From NCBI RefSeq assembly GCF_001488575.1, contig NZ_LN831304.1, forward strand, positions 92,626 to 156,625: a stretch of DNA of 64,000 bases, given 5' to 3'. Positions 1 through 8,363 of the stretch are shown here, in pieces (within the stretch, counting starts at the first letter, position 1; every line of letters begins with the position of its first letter). The notes below the pieces were generated by a model. It saw only the letters and a program-made list of their open reading frames with translations, made no database searches and was not told the DNA's origin. Origin of the DNA: Halobacterium hubeiense. Lineage in GTDB: Archaea; Halobacteriota; Halobacteria; Halobacteriales; Halobacteriaceae. Made by a program: the position numbers and the translations under genes.

Positions 1-243
1 TCAGTGAGTGACGACAAAGCGCTCTCATTCCAGAGACGAACCGCTATCTCAGCGAGCAGGCGTCGATTAGGATAGCGTTAGCCAATTTGGTGGTGCGCCC
101 AACAGAGCGGAACAGGTGCGGGACGGGACAGGCGTCGACAAATAGCTGCCTCCATTTCGGGGTGCGCCAGCAGATGTGTGGTCTACTGATACAGGGTTCA
201 GCCTGACGAAATGCGATAGGCGAAGGAAACCCTTCTGCGGTTG
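1..243. other. no recognisable gene
   Basis: I see no convincing gene here. A 69-codon minus-strand reading frame (44-253) has no recognisable domain and overlaps the end of the next gene. Stops are frequent in the other frames. The stretch may be a decayed gene end or an intergenic region. Confidence 0.4.
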
Positions 244-1362
244 TCAGGTCCACTCCGATTCGAGAGCGTCCAGCAGCCGCTCGACCTCAGCGTGAGTGTT
301 GACCGCGTGGACCGACGCGCGGACAGCGTCCGGCGTCGGCACGGCACGAACGACGATTCCCTCCGACGCGAGTCGCTCGACGGTCGCTTCGGGGTCGTCC
401 ACGTCGATTGTTACGAGTCCCGACTCGGGATCTGCAGGACTGAGAAGCCGGTCGTCGGGAACCTCATCGGCCAGCCGGCCAGCCAATTCTTGGATTCGGG
501 CAGCGATACGGTCGACTCCAACTTCGTCGACCGCCTCGATGGCTTCCGCCAGGGCGACGTGTGGAGCCGGGTTCGCCGAGCCGACCTCGAATCGGCGGGC
601 GCCAGCTGCGAACTCGTAGGGATCTGCAGTCGGCGTCTCGACGCTTCGGTACCCAACTGTGGTGGGTAGGAGAGAGTCAGCAGCTGTCCGATCGACGTAG
701 AGGAAGCCGCCGCCCCACAGCCCCAGCAGCCACTTGTGACCGGCCGCCGCGACAGCGTCCGCCCCCCACTCGCCGACATCCATCGGAAGCTGTCCCGGCA
801 CTTGCACAGCGTCGACGAGCGCGAACGCACCAGCGTCGTGGGCGATATCGACGAGATCGCTGACGGGTAACTGGGTGCCGTGCGTCCACGTCACCGCGCT
901 GAAACAGGCCAGGCGCGCGTCGGCGACGGCCTCGGCGAAGGCGTCGAGGTCGATGCGACCGTTCTCCGTATCGACGACGCGAACCTCGACGCCCTCCTGT
1001 TCTAGGCGTTGCCACGGGAGCGTCCCGGCCGGATGTTCGAGGTCGGTTCGAACGACGGTGTCGCCGGGCTCCCAGTCGATGGCGGTCGCGACGGCGTTGA
1101 TGCCCGCGGTCGTGCTCTCCGTGAGCGCGATCTCGTCGTCGTCCGCACCGACGAAAGTGGCGACGCGCTCCCGCACGCGGTCGTAGGCGTCGAACGCAAC
1201 CTCGTAGGGGTCGTTTCGCGTGCTCGTCTCGTACTCGTGTGACCGTACGAACTCGTCAGCAGCCTCGACGACGTACCGTGGACTCGGCCCGTGGGCGCCG
1301 AAGTTTAGATAGACGTCCTCGTGCAGGGCGGGCGTGTCGGCGCGGAGTTCTCTCGGGTTCAT
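244..1362 (-). CDS. class V aminotransferase, cysteine-desulfurase-like
   Basis: A 372-residue PLP enzyme of the class V aminotransferase fold, the group that includes SufS/NifS cysteine desulfurases and isopenicillin-N epimerase-like proteins. The cofactor lysine is K210 in AAGHKWL. The PLP-ring aspartate motif DAVQ is at 184-187, and substrate-loop residues TESTTAG lie near 81-87. The conserved C-terminal Cys loop of true SufS is not evident, so desulfurase activity is not proven. It lies 15 bases downstream of a thioredoxin gene on the same strand, within a sulfur and thiol gene set, which suggests a role in sulfur or amino-acid chemistry. Cytoplasmic, with no signal peptide. Confidence 0.8.
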   Translation of the reverse strand: MNPRELRADTPALHEDVYLNFGAHGPSPRYVVEAADEFVRSHEYETSTRNDPYEVAFDAYDRVRERVATFVGADDDEIALTESTTAGINAVATAIDWEPGDTVVRTDLEHPAGTLPWQRLEQEGVEVRVVDTENGRIDLDAFAEAVADARLACFSAVTWTHGTQLPVSDLVDIAHDAGAFALVDAVQVPGQLPMDVGEWGADAVAAAGHKWLLGLWGGGFLYVDRTAADSLLPTTVGYRSVETPTADPYEFAAGARRFEVGSANPAPHVALAEAIEAVDEVGVDRIAARIQELAGRLADEVPDDRLLSPADPESGLVTIDVDDPEATVERLASEGIVVRAVPTPDAVRASVHAVNTHAEVERLLDALESEWT

Positions 1363-1377
1363 CTCGTTGTCGGTGAG

Positions 1378-1716
1378 TTAGTCGTGGTACTGGGCGATCA
1401 GGTCGCGGAGTGCCTGTTCGTTCTGGCCGCCGCGAAGCTGTTTCACCGGTTGCCCGTCAACGAAGAGGACGAACGTGGGCGTGCTCTGGGCACCGAACTC
1501 GATCGCCGTCTCGAGGTTCGACTCGATGTCGATCGTCAGCACCGTCGCGTCAGTGTCTTCCGCGAGGGCTTCGAGAACCGGCTTCATCCGCTTGCAGGTG
1601 CCACACCACTCCGTGTAGAACTCCACGAGCGCGACGCTACTGTCTTCGACGACCGTTTCGAGGTCGTCGTCATCAAGCGAAACCACGCGGTCCGTCTTCG
1701 CTGTCTGCGTTGCCAT
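1378..1716 (-). CDS. thioredoxin
   Basis: A 112-residue single-domain thioredoxin with the usual family length. The redox site is WCGTC (C38, C41), a variant of the common WCGPC. The cis-proline stretch QSTPTFVLF and the C-terminal GGQNEQ loop are in the expected places. It should reduce protein or low-molecular-weight disulfides in the cytoplasm. It is first in a two-gene minus-strand unit with the aminotransferase at 244-1362. Its promoter carries the dyad at 1759-1781. Confidence 0.92.
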   Translation of the reverse strand: MATQTAKTDRVVSLDDDDLETVVEDSSVALVEFYTEWCGTCKRMKPVLEALAEDTDATVLTIDIESNLETAIEFGAQSTPTFVLFVDGQPVKQLRGGQNEQALRDLIAQYHD

Positions 1717-1758
1717 TACCAGCCTCTACGCACCCGGCGTTTAATAGTCTTGGGTCTA

Positions 1759-1781
1759 CCGCACAATACAATACGGTGCGG
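1759..1781. promoter_or_regulatory. dyad with ACAATAC core upstream of thioredoxin
   Basis: CCGCAC (1759-1764) and GTGCGG (1776-1781) form a perfect 6-bp inverted repeat around an 11-base core containing two overlapping AATAC units. It lies about 45-65 bases upstream of the thioredoxin start. A closely related sequence precedes the second thioredoxin gene (10591-10612), so this is a candidate operator for a thiol regulon. Confidence 0.5.
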
Positions 1782-1832
1782 TCACTCCCCGTCTACATCG
1801 ACCGGGAAAGTGGCCCGCCTCGGAGAGAGCGG

Positions 1833-2459
1833 TTAGTGTGACTTCTCCGTGGATTGCGCACGGCCGAGCGCGCCTGCAAGCGCCAGCAGATAGCCCAACC
1901 CGTACTGAACATCCGGATCACGTAATCCGCGAAGCAGACCAACGGCCCCGACCTGCTCGGGGGAGCTCTGCTCCGCCTCACCGACGCTCTCCAGCAGCGT
2001 TTGGATGCCATCACGAGTATCGTCGTCAGCGGCCGTCTGCGCGACCTCGCCGACCGCAGCACCGGTACCGGCCAATGACGTGACCATCTCGTCGTCGAGC
2101 GCCGCGGTCGCCAACGACCCTACCTCCGCGAGTTCGGCCAGGTGGTCGAGCGTTCCGCTTTGCTGGAGCGCGAGCAACGTATCAAGGGCCTCCCGCAGGT
2201 CGTCGCCGTTCTCCCCGACCGTTTCGGCCAGCGCCACGGTCTCGTCGGTCGCCAGTCCGTCGGCGGACTCTGCCAGTGTCGATCCCGTGGCCGAGAGCTC
2301 GCGGACCATCTCGTCATCGAGCGCGCTCTCGCCGAGCGAGAGCACGTCCAGTAGCTCGTTCACGGCGTCGAGGTGCTCCACGAACTCGGCGACCGCTTCG
2401 GGGTTCTGCTCGATCGCCGCTTCGAGGTCGGTCGGCGCGTTAGTTTGGTTCTTGGACAT
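1833..2459 (-). CDS. DUF1641 family protein
   Basis: A 208-residue acidic, alanine- and leucine-rich helical protein matching the DUF1641 pattern. A repeated unit of the form ALDDEMV is visible near residues 46 and 122, suggesting an internal duplication. The conserved GLLRGLRDPDVQYGLGYL segment lies near the C terminus. In other prokaryotes DUF1641 proteins are encoded next to sulfide:quinone-reductase-like flavoproteins, and the same holds here with a 2-base gap. It is probably a soluble accessory or quinone-site partner of that flavoprotein. The biochemical role is unknown. Confidence 0.75.
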   Translation of the reverse strand: MSKNQTNAPTDLEAAIEQNPEAVAEFVEHLDAVNELLDVLSLGESALDDEMVRELSATGSTLAESADGLATDETVALAETVGENGDDLREALDTLLALQQSGTLDHLAELAEVGSLATAALDDEMVTSLAGTGAAVGEVAQTAADDDTRDGIQTLLESVGEAEQSSPEQVGAVGLLRGLRDPDVQYGLGYLLALAGALGRAQSTEKSH

Positions 2460-2461
2460 GG

Positions 2462-3607
2462 TCAGAGTAGTCCCCGCGCGGTGAGCCAGTAGGACTCGTT
2501 GTACGCCAGTTTCGACCAGTGGAGTTTCTCCGAGGGCGGCGCCGGCGACGGCGGATTCTCGTAGTCGAACTCAACGAACGACGCCGCGTCCATCCCGGTC
2601 TCGATGAAGCACAGCGTCTTCCCGTCGTAGGTCGCCGTCGCCGGGCGGCCACGGATCTCGCTAGCGAGGCGCTGCCCGACGACGCCGGCCTGGTAGTGGG
2701 CGACGCTGCCCGCGTTCGGGACGCCGGTGTCGGCGGTGTCGCCGAGCGCGTAGACGTTGTCGGCAGCTTCTGCTTCGAGCGTGTGCTTGTCGACGTCGAC
2801 CCAGCCGTCGTCGCCGAGCCCAGCCTCTTCGATCAGGTCGATGCCGCCGTGGGGTGGAATCGTCACGAGGAGGTCGTAGTCGAGTTCGGTCCCCTCCATC
2901 GACGTGATGGTCTCCGCGTCGGGGTCGACCGACTCGGCGTTGAAGAACGTCTCCACCTGGATGTCCCGTTCCTCCATGATGAGGCGGGCCCACTCGGCGA
3001 TGTGAGGGTTGCCGTGGACGCGTTGGATCGGATACGTATACGTGATATCGACATCCTCGCGGAGGCCGCGCTCGCGAAGCCAGTCGTCGGCCATGAAGAC
3101 GAATTCGAGTGGTGCCGCCGGACACATGTGGGGCGTCCCGATGACGCTCAACACGAGGTCACCCTCGGTGAACTCCAACAGTTCGTCGCGCAAGTCGGTC
3201 GCGCCCGACTCGCTGTAGTAGTTGTGACCGTCCTCCGTGAGGCCCGGAATCTGGTCGGGCTCCAACGTCGAGCCGGTCGCCAGCACGAGGTAGTCGTAGC
3301 TGACTGGTGGGGCACTCCCGTGGAACTGGAGCCGCTGGGCCTCGGTGTCGATGTCGGACACGCGGTCGATCCGGACGTCAATTGCGTCGTCGACGAGGTC
3401 GTCGAGCGGGCGACGGCCGTCGTCGGGTTCGCGCTGGCCGAACGGCACGTACAGCCAGACCGGCTTATAGACGTGGTCGGGGTCGTCGTTGACGAGCGTG
3501 ACTCGGACGTCACCGGCGTCGAGTTCGGGTTCGAGTCGGTCGGCGAGGTCGTTCGCGAGGACGGTGCCGCCGGTCCCGCCGCCGACGATAACGACGTGTT
3601 CAGTCAT
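2462..3607 (-). CDS. sulfide:quinone-reductase-like FAD oxidoreductase
   Basis: A 381-residue flavoprotein of the SQR/flavocytochrome-c sulfide dehydrogenase group. The N-terminal dinucleotide motif GGGTGG is at 9-14, and the second FAD-contact motif YALGD is at 286-290. Cys162 (in MCPAAP) and Cys333 (in TLCFIETG) are spaced like the two redox cysteines of SQR. I chose the ATG at 3607 because the GGGTGG fold starts right after it; the longer frame upstream is arginine-rich antisense-like sequence. The start overlaps tusA by 4 bases (ATGA), so translation is coupled. It probably oxidises sulfide or persulfide at the membrane with quinone as acceptor. Confidence 0.82.
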   Translation of the reverse strand: MTEHVVIVGGGTGGTVLANDLADRLEPELDAGDVRVTLVNDDPDHVYKPVWLYVPFGQREPDDGRRPLDDLVDDAIDVRIDRVSDIDTEAQRLQFHGSAPPVSYDYLVLATGSTLEPDQIPGLTEDGHNYYSESGATDLRDELLEFTEGDLVLSVIGTPHMCPAAPLEFVFMADDWLRERGLREDVDITYTYPIQRVHGNPHIAEWARLIMEERDIQVETFFNAESVDPDAETITSMEGTELDYDLLVTIPPHGGIDLIEEAGLGDDGWVDVDKHTLEAEAADNVYALGDTADTGVPNAGSVAHYQAGVVGQRLASEIRGRPATATYDGKTLCFIETGMDAASFVEFDYENPPSPAPPSEKLHWSKLAYNESYWLTARGLL

Positions 3608-3840
3608 GCTTTCTCCACGTAAAACTCGTTGTGGTCGTCGAGCTCTTCGACCGCGAGTAGCTCGTTGCCGGCTTCCTCGGCCCACTCGGGGACGTCGGTG
3701 AGCGACTGGTCGTTGTCGCTCAGCAGTCGGATCACGTCCCCGGACTCGACGCTCCGAATCTTTCCGATGAGGTCCATCAACGGGCCGGGGCATGCTGCGC
3801 CTCTGGCATCGACGGTGTCGTCAGGCTCGATATCAGTCAT
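3604..3840 (-). CDS. tusA: TusA-family sulfurtransferase
   Basis: A 78-residue protein with the TusA signature. The acceptor cysteine is C17 in CPGP, followed by a helix and the typical DNDQS strand-loop. TusA proteins carry a persulfide and pass sulfur to other enzymes. Being first in an operon with an SQR-like flavoprotein and DUF1641 suggests handling of sulfane sulfur, not only tRNA thiolation. It is transcribed from the promoter just upstream (3861-3899). Confidence 0.88.
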   Translation of the reverse strand: MTDIEPDDTVDARGAACPGPLMDLIGKIRSVESGDVIRLLSDNDQSLTDVPEWAEEAGNELLAVEELDDHNEFYVEKA

Positions 3841-3860
3841 AGAGAGCTCACAGGCGGCAG

Positions 3861-3899
3861 TTGGAACTGTCCTATATTAGTATTGTGTGCGAGTTCCAA
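3861..3899 (-). promoter_or_regulatory. promoter of tusA operon with dyad
   Basis: On the minus strand a TATA-like TAATATA lies around 3873-3880, about 35 bases before the tusA start. It is preceded by CGCACACAATACT. An 8-bp inverted repeat, TTGGAACT (861-868) and AGTTCCAA (892-899), brackets this region. The ACAATAC core is shared with other promoters of the island. Confidence 0.45.
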
Positions 3900-3968
3900 G
3901 ATTCTGAAAATCTGTAGGCCTGGAATGAGCGACCGAGAGGTAATATTGAAATCGTAGAGGAGGAGCGT

Positions 3969-4562
3969 TCACCGCTCGAACACGAGCGCGTAGTGGTACG
4001 GCGGCAACTCGACCTGCCGGTCGAGCGTGAACGCTGCGGCCGGAAGCACGGCTTCTTCAGTTTCTCTCGGCGTCATCCGAAGTTTCGTCGGAGGTCCGCG
4101 GGGTTCCGTTCCGACAGTCGTCGTTTCACGTGGCCGGTCATGCCAGTTGACGATGATCAGGCTTCCGCCAGGTTCGATCACCTGGAACGCCTGCTTGACC
4201 AATCCCGACTGGTCGTCGACGCCGTGGAACGTGTTTGCCACGACGAGCGTGCTGATTGAGTCGGGGAGGACCCCAGTCAGGTTCCGGGCGTCACCGTGAG
4301 TCGGAACGACGTTCTCGATGTCCTGCTGCTCAGCGAGATCATCGAGTTCACCGAGCAGTGACGCATCCAGGTCGATAGCGTAAACCGGCTCAGGGTCGGC
4401 AATTCGGGCAGCTGGAAGCGCAAAGTAGCCGCTTCCACAGCCGACTTCGGCGACCGACTCGCCGGATTCGACGCCGAGTTCCCGGAGCGTCGCGCCGGGT
4501 GTCGGCCAGAGTTTGCTCCACCAATCCCAGTCGGGTTGGCCGGTGTTCTGGAAGCGCTCCAT
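3969..4562 (-). CDS. class I SAM-dependent methyltransferase
   Basis: A 197-residue class I methyltransferase. Motif I is VAEVGCGSGYF near 39-49, the acidic ribose-binding residue follows in YAIDLD near 62-67, and the motif IV-like strand STLVVANTFHG is near 103-113. The substrate is not clear from sequence. It starts 2 bases after the DUF2892 gene, so the two form an operon. A second methyltransferase of the same general type lies at 11651-12211 in this island. Methylation of a thiol or small molecule is a guess from context only. Confidence 0.8.
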   Translation of the reverse strand: MERFQNTGQPDWDWWSKLWPTPGATLRELGVESGESVAEVGCGSGYFALPAARIADPEPVYAIDLDASLLGELDDLAEQQDIENVVPTHGDARNLTGVLPDSISTLVVANTFHGVDDQSGLVKQAFQVIEPGGSLIIVNWHDRPRETTTVGTEPRGPPTKLRMTPRETEEAVLPAAAFTLDRQVELPPYHYALVFER

Positions 4563-4564
4563 CT

Positions 4565-4789
4565 CTAGCGGGACCCCGACGTATCCACTCCCAGCAGGCG
4601 ATACAGGAGGCAGACTCGAACGAGGCCAGTCCCGGCGAGAACGAGACCCAGCAGGGTCAGGACTGTGCCGACAACCGTCCCAACTCCAAGCAGCCCCCCG
4701 AGTGAGGCCACTCCGACAGCCGCCAAACCCAGCCCGATACCGATCCGGATTCGGCTGTCTGCCGCGCCAATATTGTTCTTCATACCCAC
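4565..4789 (-). CDS. DUF2892 membrane protein
   Basis: A 74-residue membrane protein with the DUF2892 (YgaP transmembrane) pattern: an N-terminal NIGAADSRIRIGIG motif followed by two glycine-rich hydrophobic helices (about 19-39 and 41-62). In bacteria this domain is fused to or sits next to rhodanese sulfurtransferases, fitting the sulfur context here. The C terminus has one cysteine (RVCLLYRLLG). The methyltransferase gene follows 2 bases downstream. Confidence 0.8.
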   Translation of the reverse strand: MGMKNNIGAADSRIRIGIGLGLAAVGVASLGGLLGVGTVVGTVLTLLGLVLAGTGLVRVCLLYRLLGVDTSGSR

Positions 4790-4859
4790 AAATACACCAT
4801 GCTATTACCTAAGTGTTTCCCGACGATTCCCCTCACTGCCCAAGCAATCCGGTGAACTG

Positions 4860-6196
4860 GCCCCGAGGTCAAGCCTCGGGGCTTCCTGCTTCAACGACGC
4901 GCTTTGCATCCACTGCCTCGCGTTGAGGTGTGAACGTAGGGAGCGCAGTCTGCACAGGCGTTGATTCGGAGCGTCCCGCCCCTAACTGCCGTAACCCACG
5001 ATTCAAAATATTCTTTGCTGCGTTCAAATCGCGGTCGTCGGTGTGCCCGCACGCCGGACACGAATGCTCACGCACCCACAACGGCTTATCCGTTGAAACA
5101 CCGCACGACGCGCACTCTTTCGTCGTACCAGCAGGTTCCACCGATATAACGTGTGTTCCGTGAACCTCCGCCTTGTACTCCAGTAACTCTCGGAAGCGTG
5201 CCCACGCCGCATCCTGCTTGTTCTTCGCACTGTGACTGCCTTCCAGCATCGGCTTCACATCCAGGTCTTCCACCGCGACCACATCATACGCCTTGACGAG
5301 CCACGTCGTCAACTTATGCTGGAAATCCAGAACCTTCCGTTTGATCTTCCGCTTCGCTTTCGCTACCTTCTGTCGCTGCGCCTCCCAATTACTGGACCCA
5401 TGTTCTTTCCGGGCAAGACCCCGTTGCTTACGGGCGTACCGGTCGTACTCGTCGGAGAGATCCAGCGTATCTACGGTGAGATTCTCGGACGTATGGATGT
5501 AACTTGTGATGCCAACGTCAACGCCGATGCAGTCGTCCGGGTCAATCTCGGTGAGTGCTGGTTTCTCACTGGGTTGGGTTGCGTCATCAACGACGAGTGA
5601 GACGTACCATTCGCCGGTGGGTTGTTTTTTCAGGATGGCTTCGTTGATGTCGTCTGCCGGTGGAACGCGGCGGTTCGCTCGGATTTTGAACCAGCCGAGT
5701 TTTTCGAGTCGGAGTCGTACGAATTGGTCGTCGCCCGTGTTGTGATCTACGTTGAAGCGACTGGACTGATTGTACGATATCGACCGAAACTCACCGCTTC
5801 CTTGCCACCGCAACCGACCAACATCATACCCGTTATTTTGTTTTTCTTCGAGGCCATCGAGATCGTCGTGGATTTGACTGATTGCCTGTTGAGCAGCGTG
5901 AGCGGACGGGTCACTGAACACTGACCAGTGTTGTTTCCAGTCGGTGAATTTCTTGTGCTGGTCGTATTCTGACGGTTTATCGGTGTAGTCTGCCGTGTAG
6001 TAGTCTCTGACTGCGTGGTTGCGGATTTGTCTGAGGATGTCAATGTGTCGCCACGCTTCGCTCGCCACAGCATCGGAAAGATAGGCGCGGAAGCGGAGCG
6101 TGAGGGTCATCGGTTCCTTCATATTCGGTTGGGAGTTGGAGGATGTTAAAATACTGGAAAGTCATCGGCTTCACCCTCGGGGTCAAGCCCCGAGGC
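4860..6196 (-). mobile_element. IS200/IS605-type element with tnpB only (IS1341-like)
   Basis: The element is bounded by two hairpins with the same TCAAG loop. The right-end hairpin is 4860-4882 (9-bp stem GCCCCGAGG) and the left-end hairpin is 6175-6195 (8-bp stem CCTCGGGG). No tnpA gene is present, so it would depend on a transposase elsewhere. The sequence next to the right hairpin (below 4860, read on the minus strand) would be the guide segment of the right-end omega RNA. The element sits between the DUF2892 operon and an M20 peptidase gene. Confidence 0.8.
4869..6122 (-). CDS. tnpB: TnpB RNA-guided endonuclease
   Basis: A 417-residue TnpB. RuvC residues are D202 (GVDVG), E285 (AVEDLD) and D365 (DRDLNA), so the nuclease centre is intact. 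The zinc ribbon is C337/C340 and C355/C358. In the IS200/IS605 family TnpB uses RNA from the element's right end to cut DNA and favour retention of the transposon. The stop codon lies inside the loop of the right-end hairpin, so coding sequence and omega RNA overlap. The C-terminal tail after residue 385 is variable and probably overlaps the RNA scaffold. Confidence 0.93.
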   Translation of the reverse strand: MKEPMTLTLRFRAYLSDAVASEAWRHIDILRQIRNHAVRDYYTADYTDKPSEYDQHKKFTDWKQHWSVFSDPSAHAAQQAISQIHDDLDGLEEKQNNGYDVGRLRWQGSGEFRSISYNQSSRFNVDHNTGDDQFVRLRLEKLGWFKIRANRRVPPADDINEAILKKQPTGEWYVSLVVDDATQPSEKPALTEIDPDDCIGVDVGITSYIHTSENLTVDTLDLSDEYDRYARKQRGLARKEHGSSNWEAQRQKVAKAKRKIKRKVLDFQHKLTTWLVKAYDVVAVEDLDVKPMLEGSHSAKNKQDAAWARFRELLEYKAEVHGTHVISVEPAGTTKECASCGVSTDKPLWVREHSCPACGHTDDRDLNAAKNILNRGLRQLGAGRSESTPVQTALPTFTPQREAVDAKRVVEAGSPEA

Positions 6197-6240
6197 AGTC
6201 GCCTTGTACCACTTGTACAACCGTCAGCCTGGAGGCATTA

Positions 6241-7488
6241 CTAACCGAGCTGGGACTGCCACCGTGTTGGTAGCTGAGCGTAGACGACGGCATTGTCGAC
6301 GAGTACGTCGACCGGAACGTACTCACCCGGCGCGTGGACAGTGTCGGTTCCGAGCGCGAACTCGACGGTTGGGATGCCCGCATTCCGGAGTTTCTTGGCG
6401 TCACCACCACCCGTAGCGCTCCGCCGGAAGACGTGATCACCTGTGGCCTCCTCCGCGGTCGACGCGACGGCTTCGACGAGTGGGCTGGCGGGTACTTCGG
6501 CCGTACCGACGCTCCAGGAGACGTCGGCGATTGTGATACCTTCGCAGTCGGCGACGCACTCCCGGATCTCCGCGAGCACATCGGGCGTGTGGACACCTGC
6601 GGTCAGTCGCACGTCAACTTCGGCTTGCGCAGACTGCGGGACGGTGTTTATCGCGTCCCCGCCCTCGAGGACGCCGAGATTGATCGAGGGGTACCAGAAC
6701 AGCTCTCGGGCGGCGGCCTCACCCATCGAGGGGGCGTAGTATTCGACTGACTCCTCGACGATCGGTGCCACGTCAGCGTCGATCTCGAGTCGCTGGGTGC
6801 CAAACCGTTCGCGCATCGTCCCGACGGCGTCGTAGAGCCGGTCGATGGCATTGACGCCGAGTATTGGTCGGGAGCCGTGGGCCCCCTCACCGCTGGCGTC
6901 GAGCGTCAGCCAAATGCTGCCCCGGTCCGCGATTGTGACTGAGTGGCGACCTTCCTCGCAGGTCGGCTCGCCAATCACGCATGCGTCAGCGTCGAGCTCA
7001 CCAGCGTCCAGTAACGCTGGCAAGCCGGCGTCACCACCTACTTCCTCGTCGCTCACGAACGCGAATTGGAGGTCGACAGGTGGCTCAGTATCGGTGGCTG
7101 CGAAGGCCTGTATTGCGAACAGCATCGACGCCACGGCACCCTTCATGTCGGTTGCACCGCGGCCGTAGACGTGTTCATCGACGCGCTCGCCGAGTGGATC
7201 GTGGGACCAGGCATCTGCGTCGAAGGGCACCGTATCGAGGTGGCCATTATACAGCAGTGTGTGGTCAGACCCACCCGGTAGTCGAACGAGCAGATTCGGC
7301 TTTGCTGGGTCGACTGCAAAACGCTCTACTTCGACCGGAAGCGGGTCGAGGAATTGTTCGATTTTGGCGACGATTTCGCGCGTGTCGCCGGGCGGGTTCG
7401 ACGTCTCAATCGCGAGGAGGTCGAGGGTGAGCGCGACCAGTTCCTCTCGGTGTGTTCGCACGTACTCGGTAGGAGTGTCATTACTCAT
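6241..7488 (-). CDS. M20 family metallopeptidase / deacylase
   Basis: A 415-residue M20 enzyme (ArgE/DapE/carboxypeptidase G2 group). Metal ligands and catalytic residues are visible: H83 and D85 (GHLDTVP), bridging D114 (GATDMKG), E148/E149 (SDEEVGG), E174 (IGEPT) and a C-terminal histidine in DTVHAPGEY. The lid domain begins near residue 185. It hydrolyses an amide bond in an acylated amino acid or small peptide; the exact substrate cannot be told. It has no obvious tie to the sulfur genes. The TnpB element inserted just beyond its 3' end. Confidence 0.88.
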   Translation of the reverse strand: MSNDTPTEYVRTHREELVALTLDLLAIETSNPPGDTREIVAKIEQFLDPLPVEVERFAVDPAKPNLLVRLPGGSDHTLLYNGHLDTVPFDADAWSHDPLGERVDEHVYGRGATDMKGAVASMLFAIQAFAATDTEPPVDLQFAFVSDEEVGGDAGLPALLDAGELDADACVIGEPTCEEGRHSVTIADRGSIWLTLDASGEGAHGSRPILGVNAIDRLYDAVGTMRERFGTQRLEIDADVAPIVEESVEYYAPSMGEAAARELFWYPSINLGVLEGGDAINTVPQSAQAEVDVRLTAGVHTPDVLAEIRECVADCEGITIADVSWSVGTAEVPASPLVEAVASTAEEATGDHVFRRSATGGGDAKKLRNAGIPTVEFALGTDTVHAPGEYVPVDVLVDNAVVYAQLPTRWQSQLG

Positions 7489-7618
7489 TCAGGAGTGGGT
7501 TTGCTGTCGAGCGGTCCCGCCACCGAGAGCGGCGAGAGCCAGTGATGGCCAAGTGTCAGTACGGAAGCCTGGTTTCCGTCCCGTATCCCGGCCGTTACCA
7601 AGTTCGCCACAAACGACG

Positions 7619-7882
7619 TCATGTTCGTATCGCGCAGCTTTGGTCGGTATCACCAGAAGAGTAAAGCCAATACAAGGCGCCAATCACGCCAGCTGTTAGC
7701 GCAGTCACGACGATTCTGACGAGCCCACCACCGAGTGCAGCCGCCGTTCCCCCGGCAGCCGCGGCACCAGCCGTCGGCGCCGCGAAGAGACAGCAGAGAC
7801 TCAACGCGCCGCCAACACCGAGTAGTCGCCACGGCGGTGTCGACGCATCCTCCGAACTCGCCTCCGTGTCCGAACCAGTCAT
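7619..7882 (-). CDS. small membrane protein with CC pair
   Basis: An 87-residue protein with a charged N terminus (about 1-18) and two hydrophobic segments (about 20-45 and 52-75). It contains an LCCLF cysteine pair in the first helix and a further Cys four residues from the end. It is not assigned to a named family. It lies 67 bases downstream of the DsbA/membrane-protein operon on the same strand and shares with it the theme of membrane-embedded cysteines, so it may belong to the same function. Confidence 0.6.
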   Translation of the reverse strand: MTGSDTEASSEDASTPPWRLLGVGGALSLCCLFAAPTAGAAAAGGTAAALGGGLVRIVVTALTAGVIGALYWLYSSGDTDQSCAIRT

Positions 7883-7949
7883 CGATTAGTCCCTTGTTCG
7901 CCTGATTGGCCCAAGTGCGTTTGGGTCGTCGAGGCCGTCGGTCGCACTG

Positions 7950-8363
7950 TCAGCACACCTCGCAACGCCGGCGCTGGTAGACCAGGAGCGCGGCGAAGCA
8001 CGCGACGCTCACGACACCGAGGATTGGGCGGATTGGGTCGAAGTACGTCATGAGCGCCGACGAGCTGAACAGCGCGAGCGACACGGCGTTACAGGTCGGA
8101 CAGCCGAACGCCAGGAATCCGCCGATGATTCCACCGGCAGCGAATCGATCGCCAATTGGCTTCTCGGCTAGCGAGCGCTGGTAGACGAACGCGCCGGCGA
8201 AGGCGGCGGTCGCGACGAGGAACAGGTAGTCCGCCGGGGTCCGAGAGACCATCCGCACGTAGACCGGGTTCGGCAGCAGGCCGGTCACCGCCCCGAACAG
8301 GACAAACACCCCGATGCTCACGCCGACGCTCCGGAGCAGACGCGGGCGCGGCAGCGCCGTCAT
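7950..8363 (-). CDS. membrane protein with CPTC motif
   Basis: A 137-residue protein with about four membrane helices. A CPTC motif (C88-C91) lies at the start of the third helix, and the C terminus has CEVC. I chose the ATG at 8363 because it overlaps the upstream gene's stop (ATGA), giving translational coupling; a longer start at 8390 would overlap further. With its two upstream neighbours it forms a three-gene operon built on paired cysteines, suggesting electron or thiol transfer across the membrane to the secreted DsbA-like partner. The exact role is not known. Confidence 0.7.
   Translation of the reverse strand: MTALPRPRLLRSVGVSIGVFVLFGAVTGLLPNPVYVRMVSRTPADYLFLVATAAFAGAFVYQRSLAEKPIGDRFAAGGIIGGFLAFGCPTCNAVSLALFSSSALMTYFDPIRPILGVVSVACFAALLVYQRRRCEVC

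Noticed and set aside
241-669. Long plus-strand open frames opposite the aminotransferase and many similar frames elsewhere
   Set aside because: They are antisense shadows typical of GC-rich DNA: arginine-rich, without domains, and opposite well-supported genes.
3608-3793. N-terminal extension of the SQR-like protein
   Set aside because: The extra 62 residues are antisense to tusA and arginine-rich. The flavin fold begins at the ATG at 3607.
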